Part shown: positions 28,370 through 36,708 of the stretch, piece by piece
Position numbering within the stretch: the stretch's first letter is position 1
Layout of the letters: each line of letters starts with the position of its first letter
Source: Verrucomicrobiota bacterium
GTDB lineage: Bacteria > Verrucomicrobiota > Verrucomicrobiia > Verrucomicrobiales > Verrucomicrobiaceae
Assembly (NCBI GenBank): GCA_017301975.1
Contig: JAFLEI010000042.1
Coordinates: 1 to 51,908 of the forward strand
DNA: 51,908 bases
Direction: 5' to 3'
The notes under the pieces: generated by a model
The model's input: the letters and a program-made list of their open reading frames with translations, nothing else
Databases searched by the model: none
What the model was told of the DNA's origin: nothing
Translations under genes and position numbers: made by a program

Positions 28370-30094
28370 TTACTCCGCAGCAATCAAGGACGTCCGGCAC
28401 AGCTTGGCATACATGCCATCCTGAGCGATGAGTTCGTCGTGCGTGCCCTGTTCGATGATGCGGCCGTGCTCCAGCACGTAGATGCGGTCGGCATTGCGCA
28501 CCGTGCTGAGGCGATGGGCGATCACAAAGCTGGTGCGGTTTGCCATGAGGTGCTCCAGGGCGCTCTGGATCTGCCGCTCGGTTTCGGTGTCCACGCTGGC
28601 GGTGGCTTCATCCAGAAGCAGGATGGGCGGATTGCGCAGCAGGGCGCGGGCGATGCTGATGCGCTGCTTTTCACCCACGCTGAGTCTGACGCCGCGCTCG
28701 CCTACCTGGGTGTCGAGCAGATCCGGCAGACGTTTGACAAAGGCGTCCGCATTGGCGCTTTGCAGCGCTTCCCAGAGCTGCTCATCGGTGGCATCGCGTT
28801 TGCCGATCACAAGGTTCTCGCGCACGGTGCCATTGAAGAGAAAGCTCTCCTGCGTGACGTACCCGATGTTGCGCCGCAGCCAGGCTTTGTTGAGTTCGTG
28901 AACGGGTGCGCCGTCGATGGTGATGACGCCTTCATCGTATTCATAGAAACGCGTGAGCAGGTTGATGAGCGTGGATTTACCCGCGCCTGTCGGTCCGACG
29001 AGGGCGATGGTCTGACCCGGATGAGCATCGAGCGAGACGCCATGCACGGTGGGCGTTTTGCCCGCGTAGCTGAATCCGACATTCTCATAGCGCACGTGAC
29101 CGGCGATGGTGCCCAGTTCGCGTCCGCCTGTGGTATCGGCCTCTTGCTCGGCATCGAGGATGTCGAAGACGCGCTCCCCAGCGGCGCGGCCTGTTTGCAG
29201 GATTTGATTGAGCTGGTGCAGGCTTTCGATGGGATCATAGAAGAATTTGAGCAGCAGGAGGAATGCCGTGAGATCCCCGGTCTGAATCTTGCCTGCCATG
29301 AGCTGGCGTGAGCCCACCCAAAGCACGATGACCATGCCGGTGCTGGTCAGGAAGTTCATGCCGGGGCGGTAGATGGACCAGATGCGCATGACGTGGAGCG
29401 TGGCGGTGCGCAGGGCGCCGCTGGCGCGGTTGAAGCGATCATGCTCTTCGCGCTCCATGGCGTAGGCTTTGATCTGGCGCATGCCGGAGACGTTGTCCTG
29501 CAGCAGGGAGTTCATGGCGCTGCTGGCCTTGCGCACCTTGCGATGTCGGTTCTTGGATGTCCGGGTGTAGAGCAGCGCACCAGCCAGGAGAAAGGGCAGG
29601 GGAATGAGGGAGTAGAGCGTCAGCGTGACATCGGCCTGAAGCATGAAGCCGCCTACGACGATGATTTGAAGCACGGAGACGAGGCCTTGCTCGATGCCAT
29701 CGATGAGCACGCGCTCCACCGAGGGAATGTCCTCGGAGACTGTTGTCATGATGTCGCCGGAGTGGCGGTTGTCGAACCAGCGCAGAGGGAGGGTTTGCAG
29801 GCGCTGGTAGATGTCGCTGCGCAGATCGTAGATGACCTTCTGCTCAAAGGTGTTGTTGAGCTGGATGCGCAGGGAATTAAACAGGTGCTGGGCAAAGTAA
29901 GCGGCCAGGGCCCAGAGTGCGAGCGGGCCGATGCGGTCCCACTGCTTGCCGGGCACGACGACATCCATCACCTCACGGGTGATGGATGGGAAGACGATGA
30001 CCATCAGGGTGCCGATGATGGCACAGGCGATCTGGGCGGAGCCGAGCCAGGGGTAACGGCGAAGGTAGGAAAAGACGCGGGCGATGGTTTTCAA
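28370..30094 (-). CDS. ABC exporter, fused membrane and ATPase domains (MsbA-like)
   Basis: A 574-aa half-transporter. Six membrane helices occupy about residues 1-310. The nucleotide-binding domain shows Walker A GPTGAGKST, Q-loop IGYVTQESFLF, signature LSVGEKQRISIARAL (LSxGE rather than LSGGQ), Walker B ILLLDEATASVD and the switch His in VIAHRLSTVRNAD. Family members export lipids or drugs; MsbA-like function is a guess. An SH3 gene follows. Confidence 0.93.
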   Translation of the reverse strand: MKTIARVFSYLRRYPWLGSAQIACAIIGTLMVIVFPSITREVMDVVVPGKQWDRIGPLALWALAAYFAQHLFNSLRIQLNNTFEQKVIYDLRSDIYQRLQTLPLRWFDNRHSGDIMTTVSEDIPSVERVLIDGIEQGLVSVLQIIVVGGFMLQADVTLTLYSLIPLPFLLAGALLYTRTSKNRHRKVRKASSAMNSLLQDNVSGMRQIKAYAMEREEHDRFNRASGALRTATLHVMRIWSIYRPGMNFLTSTGMVIVLWVGSRQLMAGKIQTGDLTAFLLLLKFFYDPIESLHQLNQILQTGRAAGERVFDILDAEQEADTTGGRELGTIAGHVRYENVGFSYAGKTPTVHGVSLDAHPGQTIALVGPTGAGKSTLINLLTRFYEYDEGVITIDGAPVHELNKAWLRRNIGYVTQESFLFNGTVRENLVIGKRDATDEQLWEALQSANADAFVKRLPDLLDTQVGERGVRLSVGEKQRISIARALLRNPPILLLDEATASVDTETERQIQSALEHLMANRTSFVIAHRLSTVRNADRIYVLEHGRIIEQGTHDELIAQDGMYAKLCRTSLIAAE

Positions 30095-30164
30095 TCGGGA
30101 TGGGAGCTTGATGCAGGCGGGTTAGCAGCTATCTAGCATACGACTTACAGCAACAGGCATATAC

Positions 30165-30932
30165 ATGAAATACCATCTGGCACGCGGCGAAGAACAGCTC
30201 GGCACTTTCAACGATCTGGACGTGAGCGCCGGCCTGCGGGACGGGCGCTTCAAACACACGGACCTGTGCTGGACGGAAGGCATGAAGGAATGGCAGACCC
30301 TGGAGGCTCATCTGAAGGAAGTGTACCCGGAGGCCGCCATGCCCCCGGTCGCCGAGCCGCCGGGCATCTCAGCTCTGCGTGCCGAGGTGCGGCAGGATCA
30401 GGTCATTCGCCTGGAACTGGCCTCCCGTGGGCAAAGACTGGCTGCCAAGATGATCGACATCGGCCTCCTGCTCGTCCCTCTGTTGGTCATTCTCACCCTG
30501 TTTTTTGATCCGGCATTCAAGGAGGAAGCCCAGAAGCTGCAGGACGACCCCACCGCAATGATGGCCGCCATGCAAAAGCGGGCGGAAAAAGTCCACGCTG
30601 AGGGCGGGATGACCGTGCCCGTGATGAGCCTGATCTTTGACGCGACGTTGATCGTGAATGTGCTGCTCCTCACGCTGCGGGGCCAGACGATTGGCAAGCT
30701 CTGCCTGGGCATTCAGGTGGTGCGCTCTCCTGCGGGCACGCGTGCGGGCTTTCTCAAGGCCGTGCTGCTGCGCTCCATCCTCTTCCTCATCCTGGTTTTT
30801 GCCGGCTCCGTTTCGCTGGGGGGCATCGGCCTGGCGCTGCTGCTGACGGACTCCCTCATGATTTTCCGCAAAGACCGCCGCTGCCTGCACGACATGGTGG
30901 CAGACACCCTGGTGACAAAACGAAACGTGTGA
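30165..30932 (+). CDS. GYF_2 domain plus RDD membrane domain protein
   Basis: A 255-aa product. The first 60 residues (YHLARGEEQLGTFNDLDVSA, FKHTDLCWTEGMKEWQTL) match the GYF_2 domain common in PVC bacteria. Residues about 85-255 are an RDD domain: RGQRLAAKMIDIGLLLV (Arg and Asp), LRGQTIGKLCLGIQVV and RCLHDMVADTLV (Asp-Asp region). RDD proteins are membrane-embedded; transport is suspected. Its stop codon abuts that of the convergent gene at 30933. Confidence 0.85.
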   Translation: MKYHLARGEEQLGTFNDLDVSAGLRDGRFKHTDLCWTEGMKEWQTLEAHLKEVYPEAAMPPVAEPPGISALRAEVRQDQVIRLELASRGQRLAAKMIDIGLLLVPLLVILTLFFDPAFKEEAQKLQDDPTAMMAAMQKRAEKVHAEGGMTVPVMSLIFDATLIVNVLLLTLRGQTIGKLCLGIQVVRSPAGTRAGFLKAVLLRSILFLILVFAGSVSLGGIGLALLLTDSLMIFRKDRRCLHDMVADTLVTKRNV

Positions 30933-31286
30933 TCAAGGAAGGCTGCTGTTCGTCTTGGTGCTTTGCTGATACTTGTTGATCTCTTCCAGTCTCTCACGCT
31001 GTTCCTGGGAGAGATTGCGCATTTTGTCACGATAGCGGTCCGTCACGCCGAGCACGAAGCAGGAGACATCCACCACGAGGATCACCATGGCCACCACGAT
31101 GCCGTAACGCTTCAGCGCTTCATCGATGACCTTGTTCTTGTTGACGGAAAAGGTCTCCGACTTGGAAAACATGGACTGAAACAGCCGCCGCCAGCCCCGT
31201 GGTTCCCGCGCAATGCTGAACGACCAGATGAAAAGGGCCGTCAGGATGACGCAGGCGATTTGGTAATGGATGGGTATGTCACTCAT
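30933..31286 (-). CDS. Small two-TM membrane protein, unknown
   Basis: A 117-aa product with two hydrophobic segments (IACVILTALFIWSFSIA near the N-terminus and IVVAMVILVVDVSCFVLGV in the middle), a short basic loop between them and a charged coiled-coil-like C-terminus (YRDKMRNLSQEQRERLEEI). No family recognised. It starts 81 bp after the pgi stop on the same strand. Confidence 0.6.
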   Translation of the reverse strand: MSDIPIHYQIACVILTALFIWSFSIAREPRGWRRLFQSMFSKSETFSVNKNKVIDEALKRYGIVVAMVILVVDVSCFVLGVTDRYRDKMRNLSQEQRERLEEINKYQQSTKTNSSLP

Positions 31287-31367
31287 GTCGTTATCGCCGG
31301 AGGAGGGGTGACCTCGCAGGGGCGCAATTTATAGGTGGCACAACATACGTGTGCAAACGGCGATTTG

Positions 31368-32930
31368 TCACGAAGCGGCGAATTGATCCTGTGCCGGACT
31401 GTCGCCCGTGGAAACAGTGCGCGCCTGCCCATTGGCTGCGAGGTGATTGAGCATATGGAAGGCATCCTCGGCATCGATCCCGAGGCTCGCGGCCACTTCG
31501 TCTGCCGTGCGCCCGGTGCTTGAGAGCGCGGCACGCACCTTGGCGAGCTCATTGAGGAATTCCGTGGCGGCCTTTTTACCTGCTTCGACGCCGGGCTGGT
31601 GGTAGGCATTGATGTTCACCAGGCTGGCATAGAAGCTGACAGCCCGCTCAAACAGGGCAATGAGCATGCCCAGATTGAAGGCATTGAGCTCTGAAATGGT
31701 GAGGGTGATGGACTCGCGCCCCTTCTCGGCCAGCGCCTTGCGGGTCCCGCGCAGGAAGCCCTGCAGGTAGTCGCCGGTGGTGAAGCCGGGATCGACCTCC
31801 ATGGAGCCTTTGTCACGGGCCTTGCCCACCTCGATGAAGGTGACGAAGAAATTGTTCACGCCATCGCGCAGCTGCTGCACATAGGCGTGCTGGTCGGTGC
31901 TGCCTTTGTTGCCATAAACGGCGATGCCCTGGTTCACCACGGCGCCGGAAAGATCGTGCTCCTTGCCGAGGCTTTCCATGACAAGCTGCTGAAGGTATTT
32001 GCTGAAAAGCACCAGCCTGTCCTTGTAAGGCAGGACCACCATGTCCTTGAGGCCCTGGCCCTTGCCGGCGTGGTGCCACATCAGCGCCAGCAGCATCGCG
32101 GCGTTTTCAATGGCAGGGCGCTGGCGTGTTTCCACATCCATCGCTGCGGCACCCGCCAGGAACTGCAGGACATCCACGCCCTGCAAGGCTGCGGCCAGAG
32201 TGCCCACGGCGCTCATCAGGCTGGTGCGGCCGCCCACCCAGTCCCACATGGGGAAGCGGGTCAGCCAGCCCTGCGCAGTGGAGTGCTTGTCCAGTTCGCT
32301 GCCGGTGCCTGTCACCGCCACGGCATGCTTGGCAAAATCGAGTCCGGCGGCCTTGTAGGCGGCCTCGGCTTCGAGCATGCCGTTGCGCGTTTCCTTGGTG
32401 CCGCCGGATTTTGAGATCACGATGGTGAGGGTCGTTGCCAGTTCATCCCCGATCTGGGCCATGACGCGGTCAATGCCGTCGGGGTCCGTGTTGTCGAGGA
32501 AGGAGATCTCCAGCGGCGGGTTGGCCGGAGTGATGGCATGCGCGACGAGCTGCGGGCCCAGTGCCGAGCCACCGATGCCGACGACGAGAACGCGGGTGAA
32601 TTTCTGGCCATTGGCAGCCTTGATGGCCCCCGAGTGCACATCGGCGGCGAATTTCAAAGTCGCGGCGAGCGTTTCGCTGATCTCATGCTGGATGGCGTCG
32701 TTCGGGGCGAGGCGCGCATTGCGCAGCCAGTAGTGGCCGACCATGCGCTTTTCGTCCGGATTGGCGATGGCACCCGCTTCCAGTTCAATCATCGCCTTGT
32801 AGGCGGATTCGATTCGCCCGCCCATCTGGGTGAAGAGGTCGTCTGCAAAAGCCATGCGGCTGATGTCGATGGAAAACCCCAGGTTTGAGTAACGGACAAA
32901 GTATTTCTGAAAGCGGTCCCAATGGCTCAT
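31368..32930 (-). CDS. pgi: Glucose-6-phosphate isomerase
   Basis: A 520-aa protein from the ATG at 32930; the upstream extension to 33077 is not pgi-like. VVGIGGSALGPQLVAHA, ISKSGGTKETRNGMLEAE and GGRTSLMSAVGTLAA are the phosphate-sugar-binding motifs; VVNQGIAVYGNKGSTDQHAYVQQL holds the catalytic region. Interconverts glucose-6-P and fructose-6-P in the cytoplasm. The length and the VYGNKGSTDQHAYVQ form resemble the chloroplast/cyanobacterial type. Confidence 0.96.
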   Translation of the reverse strand: MSHWDRFQKYFVRYSNLGFSIDISRMAFADDLFTQMGGRIESAYKAMIELEAGAIANPDEKRMVGHYWLRNARLAPNDAIQHEISETLAATLKFAADVHSGAIKAANGQKFTRVLVVGIGGSALGPQLVAHAITPANPPLEISFLDNTDPDGIDRVMAQIGDELATTLTIVISKSGGTKETRNGMLEAEAAYKAAGLDFAKHAVAVTGTGSELDKHSTAQGWLTRFPMWDWVGGRTSLMSAVGTLAAALQGVDVLQFLAGAAAMDVETRQRPAIENAAMLLALMWHHAGKGQGLKDMVVLPYKDRLVLFSKYLQQLVMESLGKEHDLSGAVVNQGIAVYGNKGSTDQHAYVQQLRDGVNNFFVTFIEVGKARDKGSMEVDPGFTTGDYLQGFLRGTRKALAEKGRESITLTISELNAFNLGMLIALFERAVSFYASLVNINAYHQPGVEAGKKAATEFLNELAKVRAALSSTGRTADEVAASLGIDAEDAFHMLNHLAANGQARTVSTGDSPAQDQFAAS

Positions 32931-33018
32931 AAGTGCGTTTAAGGAGCATGCACGATGCCACGGCGCAACCTGTTTGAGCCGTTGACGCACGGAGCTCTCT
33001 GCGACAATTTCGCCCACC

Positions 33019-33390
33019 ATGAAAGCCGCCCTTTTTGCGCTCGCCATTCTACTCTCCGCCATGACCACCCTTGCCACCGCCGCAGACGCCCCCTACCGCC
33101 ACGTCGTGTTCTTCAAATTCAAAGACAGCGCCACACCGGCCGAGGTCCAGGGGATCGAAAGCGCCTTCATCGAACTCACCAAAAAGGTGAACACGGTCAC
33201 CGCCTTTGAGTGGGGCACGAATGTGAGCCCGGAAGGCCTCAATGATGGCTTCACCCATTGCTTCCTGGTCACCTTCAAAGACAAGGCCGGCCTTGACGTT
33301 TATCTGCCGCATCCGGAGCATTCGGCATTCGTGGCCAAGCTCAAGCCGCTGCTCGACAAGGTCTGCGTGGTTGATTACGTGGCCAAGTAA
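33019..33390 (+). CDS. Exported Dabb-domain protein
   Basis: A 123-aa product with signal peptide (cleavage near ATAADA). The remaining part is one Dabb (dimeric alpha-beta barrel, stress-responsive) domain: HVVFFKFKDSATPAEVQGIESAF, FEWGTNVSPEGLNDGFTHCFLVTF, and YLPHPEHSAFV, then VVDYV. Ligand unknown. Its last 16 bp overlap the 3' end of the convergent HesA-like gene. Confidence 0.88.
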   Translation: MKAALFALAILLSAMTTLATAADAPYRHVVFFKFKDSATPAEVQGIESAFIELTKKVNTVTAFEWGTNVSPEGLNDGFTHCFLVTFKDKAGLDVYLPHPEHSAFVAKLKPLLDKVCVVDYVAK

Positions 33391-34139
33391 GCTCCGCCGC
33401 ACACCGCGCAGTCATCACGCTTTGGCAGCCGAATTTTGCGGAACTGCATCGTGGAGAGATCCATGGAAAGGAGTTCGCCGCAGAGCGTTTGACCGATGCC
33501 GGTGATCAGCTTGATGACCTCCATGGCTCCGAGGCAGGCGGCTGTGCCTGACACCGCGCCAAACACCGGGAACTGACGCTTCCAGGTGGGCGGCACCTCG
33601 GGTACATAGCAAGCCAGGCATCCTGATTTGCCGGGTACGAATGTGGTCACGCTGGCCTCCAGCGTGTGCATGGCGCACTCCACCATGGGTTTGCCTGCGC
33701 GGACGGCGGCGGCGTTCAGCGCCAGACGCTCCTGAAACAGCGGTGCCGCATCCACCACGATGTCCGCCTGGGCAACCAGAGACGCCGCATTGGCCTCCGT
33801 CGCATTTTCCGCCACGCCCACCACTTCGCAGCGGGGATTGAGCTCTTGCAGGCGGCGCACGATGGAATCCATGCGCGGTTTGCCGATATGATCGTGGGTT
33901 TGCAGGAGCTGCCGGTTCAAATCAGAGGGCTGCAGATTACCCCCGTGGGCGAGCACCAGCCTGCCCACCCCCGCCGCAGCCAGTTCCAGCGCCACCAGGC
34001 CGCCCAGCCCGCCGACACGGGAAATGAGCACTGAGGCCGCCTTGAGCTTCCGCTGGCCCTCCTCTCCCACTCCGGGCACCCACATCTGCCATTCATAAAT
34101 CGAGCGTTCGGAATCTGTCAGCGGAGGTGTTTCAGGCAT
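33375..34139 (-). CDS. HesA/MoeB/ThiF-family E1-like protein with altered ATP site
   Basis: A 254-aa product from the ATG at 34139. The fold is E1-like: LISRVGGLGGLVALELAAAGVGRLVL, SDLNRQLLQTHDHIGKPRMDS, QADIVVDAAPLFQERLALN and CLACYVPEVPP (the first zinc CxxC) with DDCAVCG (the second). The first Gly of GxGGxG is Arg, and the Asp-x-Asp after the second strand is HGG. I recall a conserved PVC/cyanobacterial subgroup with this SRVGGLGG form. Adenylation of a ubiquitin-like sulfur carrier is therefore not certain; no ThiS or MoaD gene lies nearby. Confidence 0.8.
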   Translation of the reverse strand: MPETPPLTDSERSIYEWQMWVPGVGEEGQRKLKAASVLISRVGGLGGLVALELAAAGVGRLVLAHGGNLQPSDLNRQLLQTHDHIGKPRMDSIVRRLQELNPRCEVVGVAENATEANAASLVAQADIVVDAAPLFQERLALNAAAVRAGKPMVECAMHTLEASVTTFVPGKSGCLACYVPEVPPTWKRQFPVFGAVSGTAACLGAMEVIKLITGIGQTLCGELLSMDLSTMQFRKIRLPKRDDCAVCGGAYLAT

Positions 34140-34244
34140 AGGGACACAGGGAAACGGAGGGACTGGCAACCTTGCGCAAAAAAACTTCCATCTTTTTTCA
34201 ACACATTTCCCGCACCCCCTGACTAACACCGGTACAGTATATGC

Positions 34245-34424
34245 GGGGATTTTCAGCCCTCCATAGACTGGGTCTTGAGAGTGATTGGTTGTTAACTAAA
34301 ACCCCTGCTTCACCGCAGGTCCGAGTTGATGTTGATCAAACCAGAGGTCGGGCGGAATCGGGAGCCGCCCGGCCTCAATCTCTTTCGGAAGGGCCCACGG
34401 CAATGCGTGGTCCGTAAGATCCCC
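34245..34424 (+). ncRNA. Candidate structured RNA with four-way junction, unassigned
   Basis: Between two minus-strand genes lies a stretch with a closed secondary structure. GGGGATTTT (34245-34253) pairs with AAGATCCCC (34416-34424). Inside, GAGAGTGATT (34277-34286) pairs with AATCTCTTTC (34377-34386) and encloses three hairpins: GGTT/AACC (34287-34303), CCTGC/GCAGG (34304-34319), and a 12-bp stem 34344-34355/34365-34376. A further hairpin with a CCACG/CGTGG core (34391-34413) lies before the closing arm. A loop-linker pairing TTAACT (34292-34297) with AGTTGA (34324-34329) would add a pseudoknot. All wobble pairs are G.U on the plus strand and would be A.C mismatches on the other, so the plus strand is favoured. 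A TATATG box is at 34238-34243. I do not recognise the class; 6S RNA is possible by size only. Confidence 0.6.
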
Positions 34425-34437
34425 TAGGCGCAAGGTT

Positions 34438-35277
34438 TCACCCTGCCGTCATCGTGGACTGCACCCAGGCTGTCTCGCCACACCAATCCTTGGCTTTGGC
34501 CGCCAGTTCTGCGGCCTGCGTGGGCGTTTCGGTGATGGCAAACATGGTGCTGCCAGAGCCGGACATCAAAGCTGCGTGGACCTCGCTCTGCTCCAGCAGC
34601 CAGGTTTTCAAGGTGGGCAGCAGCAGGTGTTTTTCGAAGACGGGGCGCTCCAGATCGTTCACCATGGCTCCCCAAGGACAAAGCTGCGGCGCATAGAGGA
34701 TGCCAGGGATTTCCTTGGAATCAGCCCAGCGTTTGTAGGCCCATGGGGTGGGGATGGGGAAGGGGGGCTTGATCAGGATCAGCGGCAGCGTCCAGGGAAA
34801 GTCCACCTCGGTGACCTGTTCGCCGCGCCCGGCACCATCCGCAGCAGGGCTGTCGAGAATGAAGCACGGAATGTCCGAACCGATCTGCGCGCCCAGTTCG
34901 ATGAGCTCGGCCTGCGTCAGCGGCGAGCCCGCGAGTTCGTTGGCCCCCATCAGCACCGTGGCGGCATTGCTGCTGCCGCCGCCGAGGCCCGCCCCGGCGG
35001 GGATCTTTTTCTCCAGATGCATGCGCCAGGAAGACTGCTTCCCGGTGCGGGTTTCAAAGGCGCGCAGAGCACGCATGGCGAGGTTGGTTTCATCCAGCGG
35101 CACCGTGGGGTCTGAGCAGGTCAGAGCCACCTCCTTCCCCTTGCCAAGGTGATCGAGTTCGACCGTGTCTCCCAGCGCCAGACGGCAAAGGCGGGTCTGC
35201 ACCTCATGAAAACCGTCAGGGCGTTTGCCGAGAATGCGCAGCCAGAGATTGATTTTGGCGGGTGAATGAAATGTCAT
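34438..35277 (-). CDS. ispE: 4-diphosphocytidyl-2-C-methyl-D-erythritol kinase
   Basis: A 279-aa GHMP kinase of the MEP isoprenoid pathway. SPAKINLWLRILGKRPDGFHEV holds the first substrate loop with the conserved Lys and His; the phosphate loop is IPAGAGLGGGSSNAATVL; GSDIPCFI carries the catalytic Asp; LMSGSGSTMFAI is the C-terminal motif. It lies 6 bp downstream of the YfiH gene and is likely co-transcribed. Confidence 0.95.
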   Translation of the reverse strand: MTFHSPAKINLWLRILGKRPDGFHEVQTRLCRLALGDTVELDHLGKGKEVALTCSDPTVPLDETNLAMRALRAFETRTGKQSSWRMHLEKKIPAGAGLGGGSSNAATVLMGANELAGSPLTQAELIELGAQIGSDIPCFILDSPAADGAGRGEQVTEVDFPWTLPLILIKPPFPIPTPWAYKRWADSKEIPGILYAPQLCPWGAMVNDLERPVFEKHLLLPTLKTWLLEQSEVHAALMSGSGSTMFAITETPTQAAELAAKAKDWCGETAWVQSTMTAG

Positions 35278-35283
35278 GGGGAA

Positions 35284-35949
35284 TCAGGCGGGGCGACCGA
35301 GCAGCGCGAGCATGCGACCGGTACGGCCTTTCTCCATGCGGTAGGAATAAAACCGGTGCAAATCCAAAGACGTGCACAGTCCGGTGTCATGGATTTGCGC
35401 CGCTGAAACCCCGGCATCCAGCGCCTGCTGGCGAATCTGCGCGGCGAAGTCGATTTCATAGGCCGGGGGCCGGATGCAGGGGCTCAACTGGACGCAGAGG
35501 TCTGCCGGATCACTGCCGAAGTGCTGCTGCATTTTCTGGATCGCCTGCGTCGTGATTCCCATCTTGGACCCCTTCTTGCCGGAATGCACGATGCCGAAGG
35601 CTCCGCTGCGCGGATCGGCGAGATAAACCGCACAGCAGTCTGCGACGTAGATGCCGATGACGAGACCGGGCACATTGGAGACGAGGCCGTCAGTGCCGGG
35701 GATGATCTCATTCGTGGGTGCCGTGAGCACCGCCACTTCAGGCCCATGCACCTGCTCGGCGATGCAGAGGGCCGAACTTGAGAAGCCGAGTTCTTCGGCC
35801 TGGGAGCGATGCCAGTCCCACAGGCGGCTCACGACGACGGCGCGCTCTTCGTCCACATCAATGTCAGGATGTCGAAGCGTGAAGCGATGCGCAAATCCGG
35901 GCAGTGCTTCAAGGGCAGGGAAGGTCATCCAAGGTTGATTGTGATTCAT
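35284..35949 (-). CDS. YfiH/multi-copper polyphenol oxidase family protein (purine nucleoside phosphorylase-like)
   Basis: A 221-aa product from the ATG at 35949. The family metal residues are in EQVHGPEV (His), YVADCCAVYLADP (Cys) and GIVHSGKKGS (His; the more common form is HAGWRG). Members have adenosine deaminase/nucleoside phosphorylase activity and are also annotated as laccase-domain proteins. The GKKG variant appears in related bacteria as I recall. Operon with ispE; a terminator separates it from marR upstream. Confidence 0.88.
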   Translation of the reverse strand: MNHNQPWMTFPALEALPGFAHRFTLRHPDIDVDEERAVVVSRLWDWHRSQAEELGFSSSALCIAEQVHGPEVAVLTAPTNEIIPGTDGLVSNVPGLVIGIYVADCCAVYLADPRSGAFGIVHSGKKGSKMGITTQAIQKMQQHFGSDPADLCVQLSPCIRPPAYEIDFAAQIRQQALDAGVSAAQIHDTGLCTSLDLHRFYSYRMEKGRTGRMLALLGRPA

Positions 35950-35970
35950 CGCGTGACTGTTCTGCCATGA

Positions 35971-36006
35971 AAAAAACAAAGGCGCACGGAAAACCGGGCG
36001 CCTTTG
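35971..36006 (-). terminator. Rho-independent terminator after marR
   Basis: AAAGGCGC (35978-35985) pairs with GCGCCTTT (35998-36005), with an inner CGG/CCG around AAAA. Read on the minus strand the stem is followed by a T-rich tract (35971-35977). It ends the marR transcript before the YfiH/ispE operon. Confidence 0.8.
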
Positions 36007-36027
36007 CAAAAGAAGGGGAGAAACGGA

Positions 36028-36477
36028 TTAACGAGCCGTCGCGGTGGTGTCCAGCGCACGGTAGGAGTTCATGAAGCTGTCGGCATCAGCGGAAGAGGTT
36101 TCGCTCATGGCGTCAGCGATTTGATTCTGCAGTTCGTCACGCAGGCGGCTGACGAGCTCGATGCCTCGGGAAGTGATGCGGACGAGCACCTTGCGGCGGT
36201 CATCCACAGCGTGGGTGCGTTCCATGAGGCCAAGCTTTTCGAGACGATCCACAAGGCCGGTGGCGGCAGCCGTGGAGTGTCCCATCTTGCGGGCGATGTC
36301 CGTCATGGTCAGCTCCTTGGAGGTGGCAAGGTAGCCAAGCAGGAAGAACTGAGCGAAGGAGATGTTATCGCGGTTCAGCTCTCGGGAAAGATTAAGCAAA
36401 AACTCGCGCTGACTGAACAGGATGAAATCTGCCAGCTTGGCGTGGTCTTTGGCGGGGTTTTTGGTTCCGTTAATCAT
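36028..36477 (-). CDS. MarR-family transcriptional regulator
   Basis: A 149-aa winged-helix protein. AQFFLLGYLATSKELTMTDIARKMGHSTAAATGLVDRLEKLGLMERTHAVDDRRKVLVRIT is not quoted in full here: the helix-turn-helix spans about residues 42-76 and the wing contains DDRRKVLVRIT. Family members bind palindromes near their own promoter and respond to small phenolic or lipid ligands. Upstream is a 230-bp AT-rich gap before the MFS gene, so it probably controls itself; the target is not visible. Confidence 0.9.
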   Translation of the reverse strand: MINGTKNPAKDHAKLADFILFSQREFLLNLSRELNRDNISFAQFFLLGYLATSKELTMTDIARKMGHSTAAATGLVDRLEKLGLMERTHAVDDRRKVLVRITSRGIELVSRLRDELQNQIADAMSETSSADADSFMNSYRALDTTATAR

Positions 36478-36708
36478 GGAGGGGTGTCCTTAGAGCTATG
36501 GTTTCCGAGAAATTCTTGAATAATGACTAATGTAACAAGATCCATTGGTAGGATCAAGGTAAAATCATAGAATCCATAAGTTTTTACTCAGTTTGGGTAA
36601 TAACTTCTTATTTGTGAGAGGTTAATATACGCTTATTATTATCGATGAAAGGAGGTTTGGCAAACACTCTTTCAAAGAGTGCCTTGGGTCAACGTCCCCA
36701 ATTGAGGG
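36478..36708. other. AT-rich intergenic region
   Basis: No gene. It holds the marR promoter region on the left and the 3' flank of the MFS gene on the right. A perfect inverted repeat CACTCTTT-C-AAAGAGTG at 36665-36681 lies 28 bp after the MFS stop and may be a weak terminator for that gene; it lacks a strong U-tract. Confidence 0.5.
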
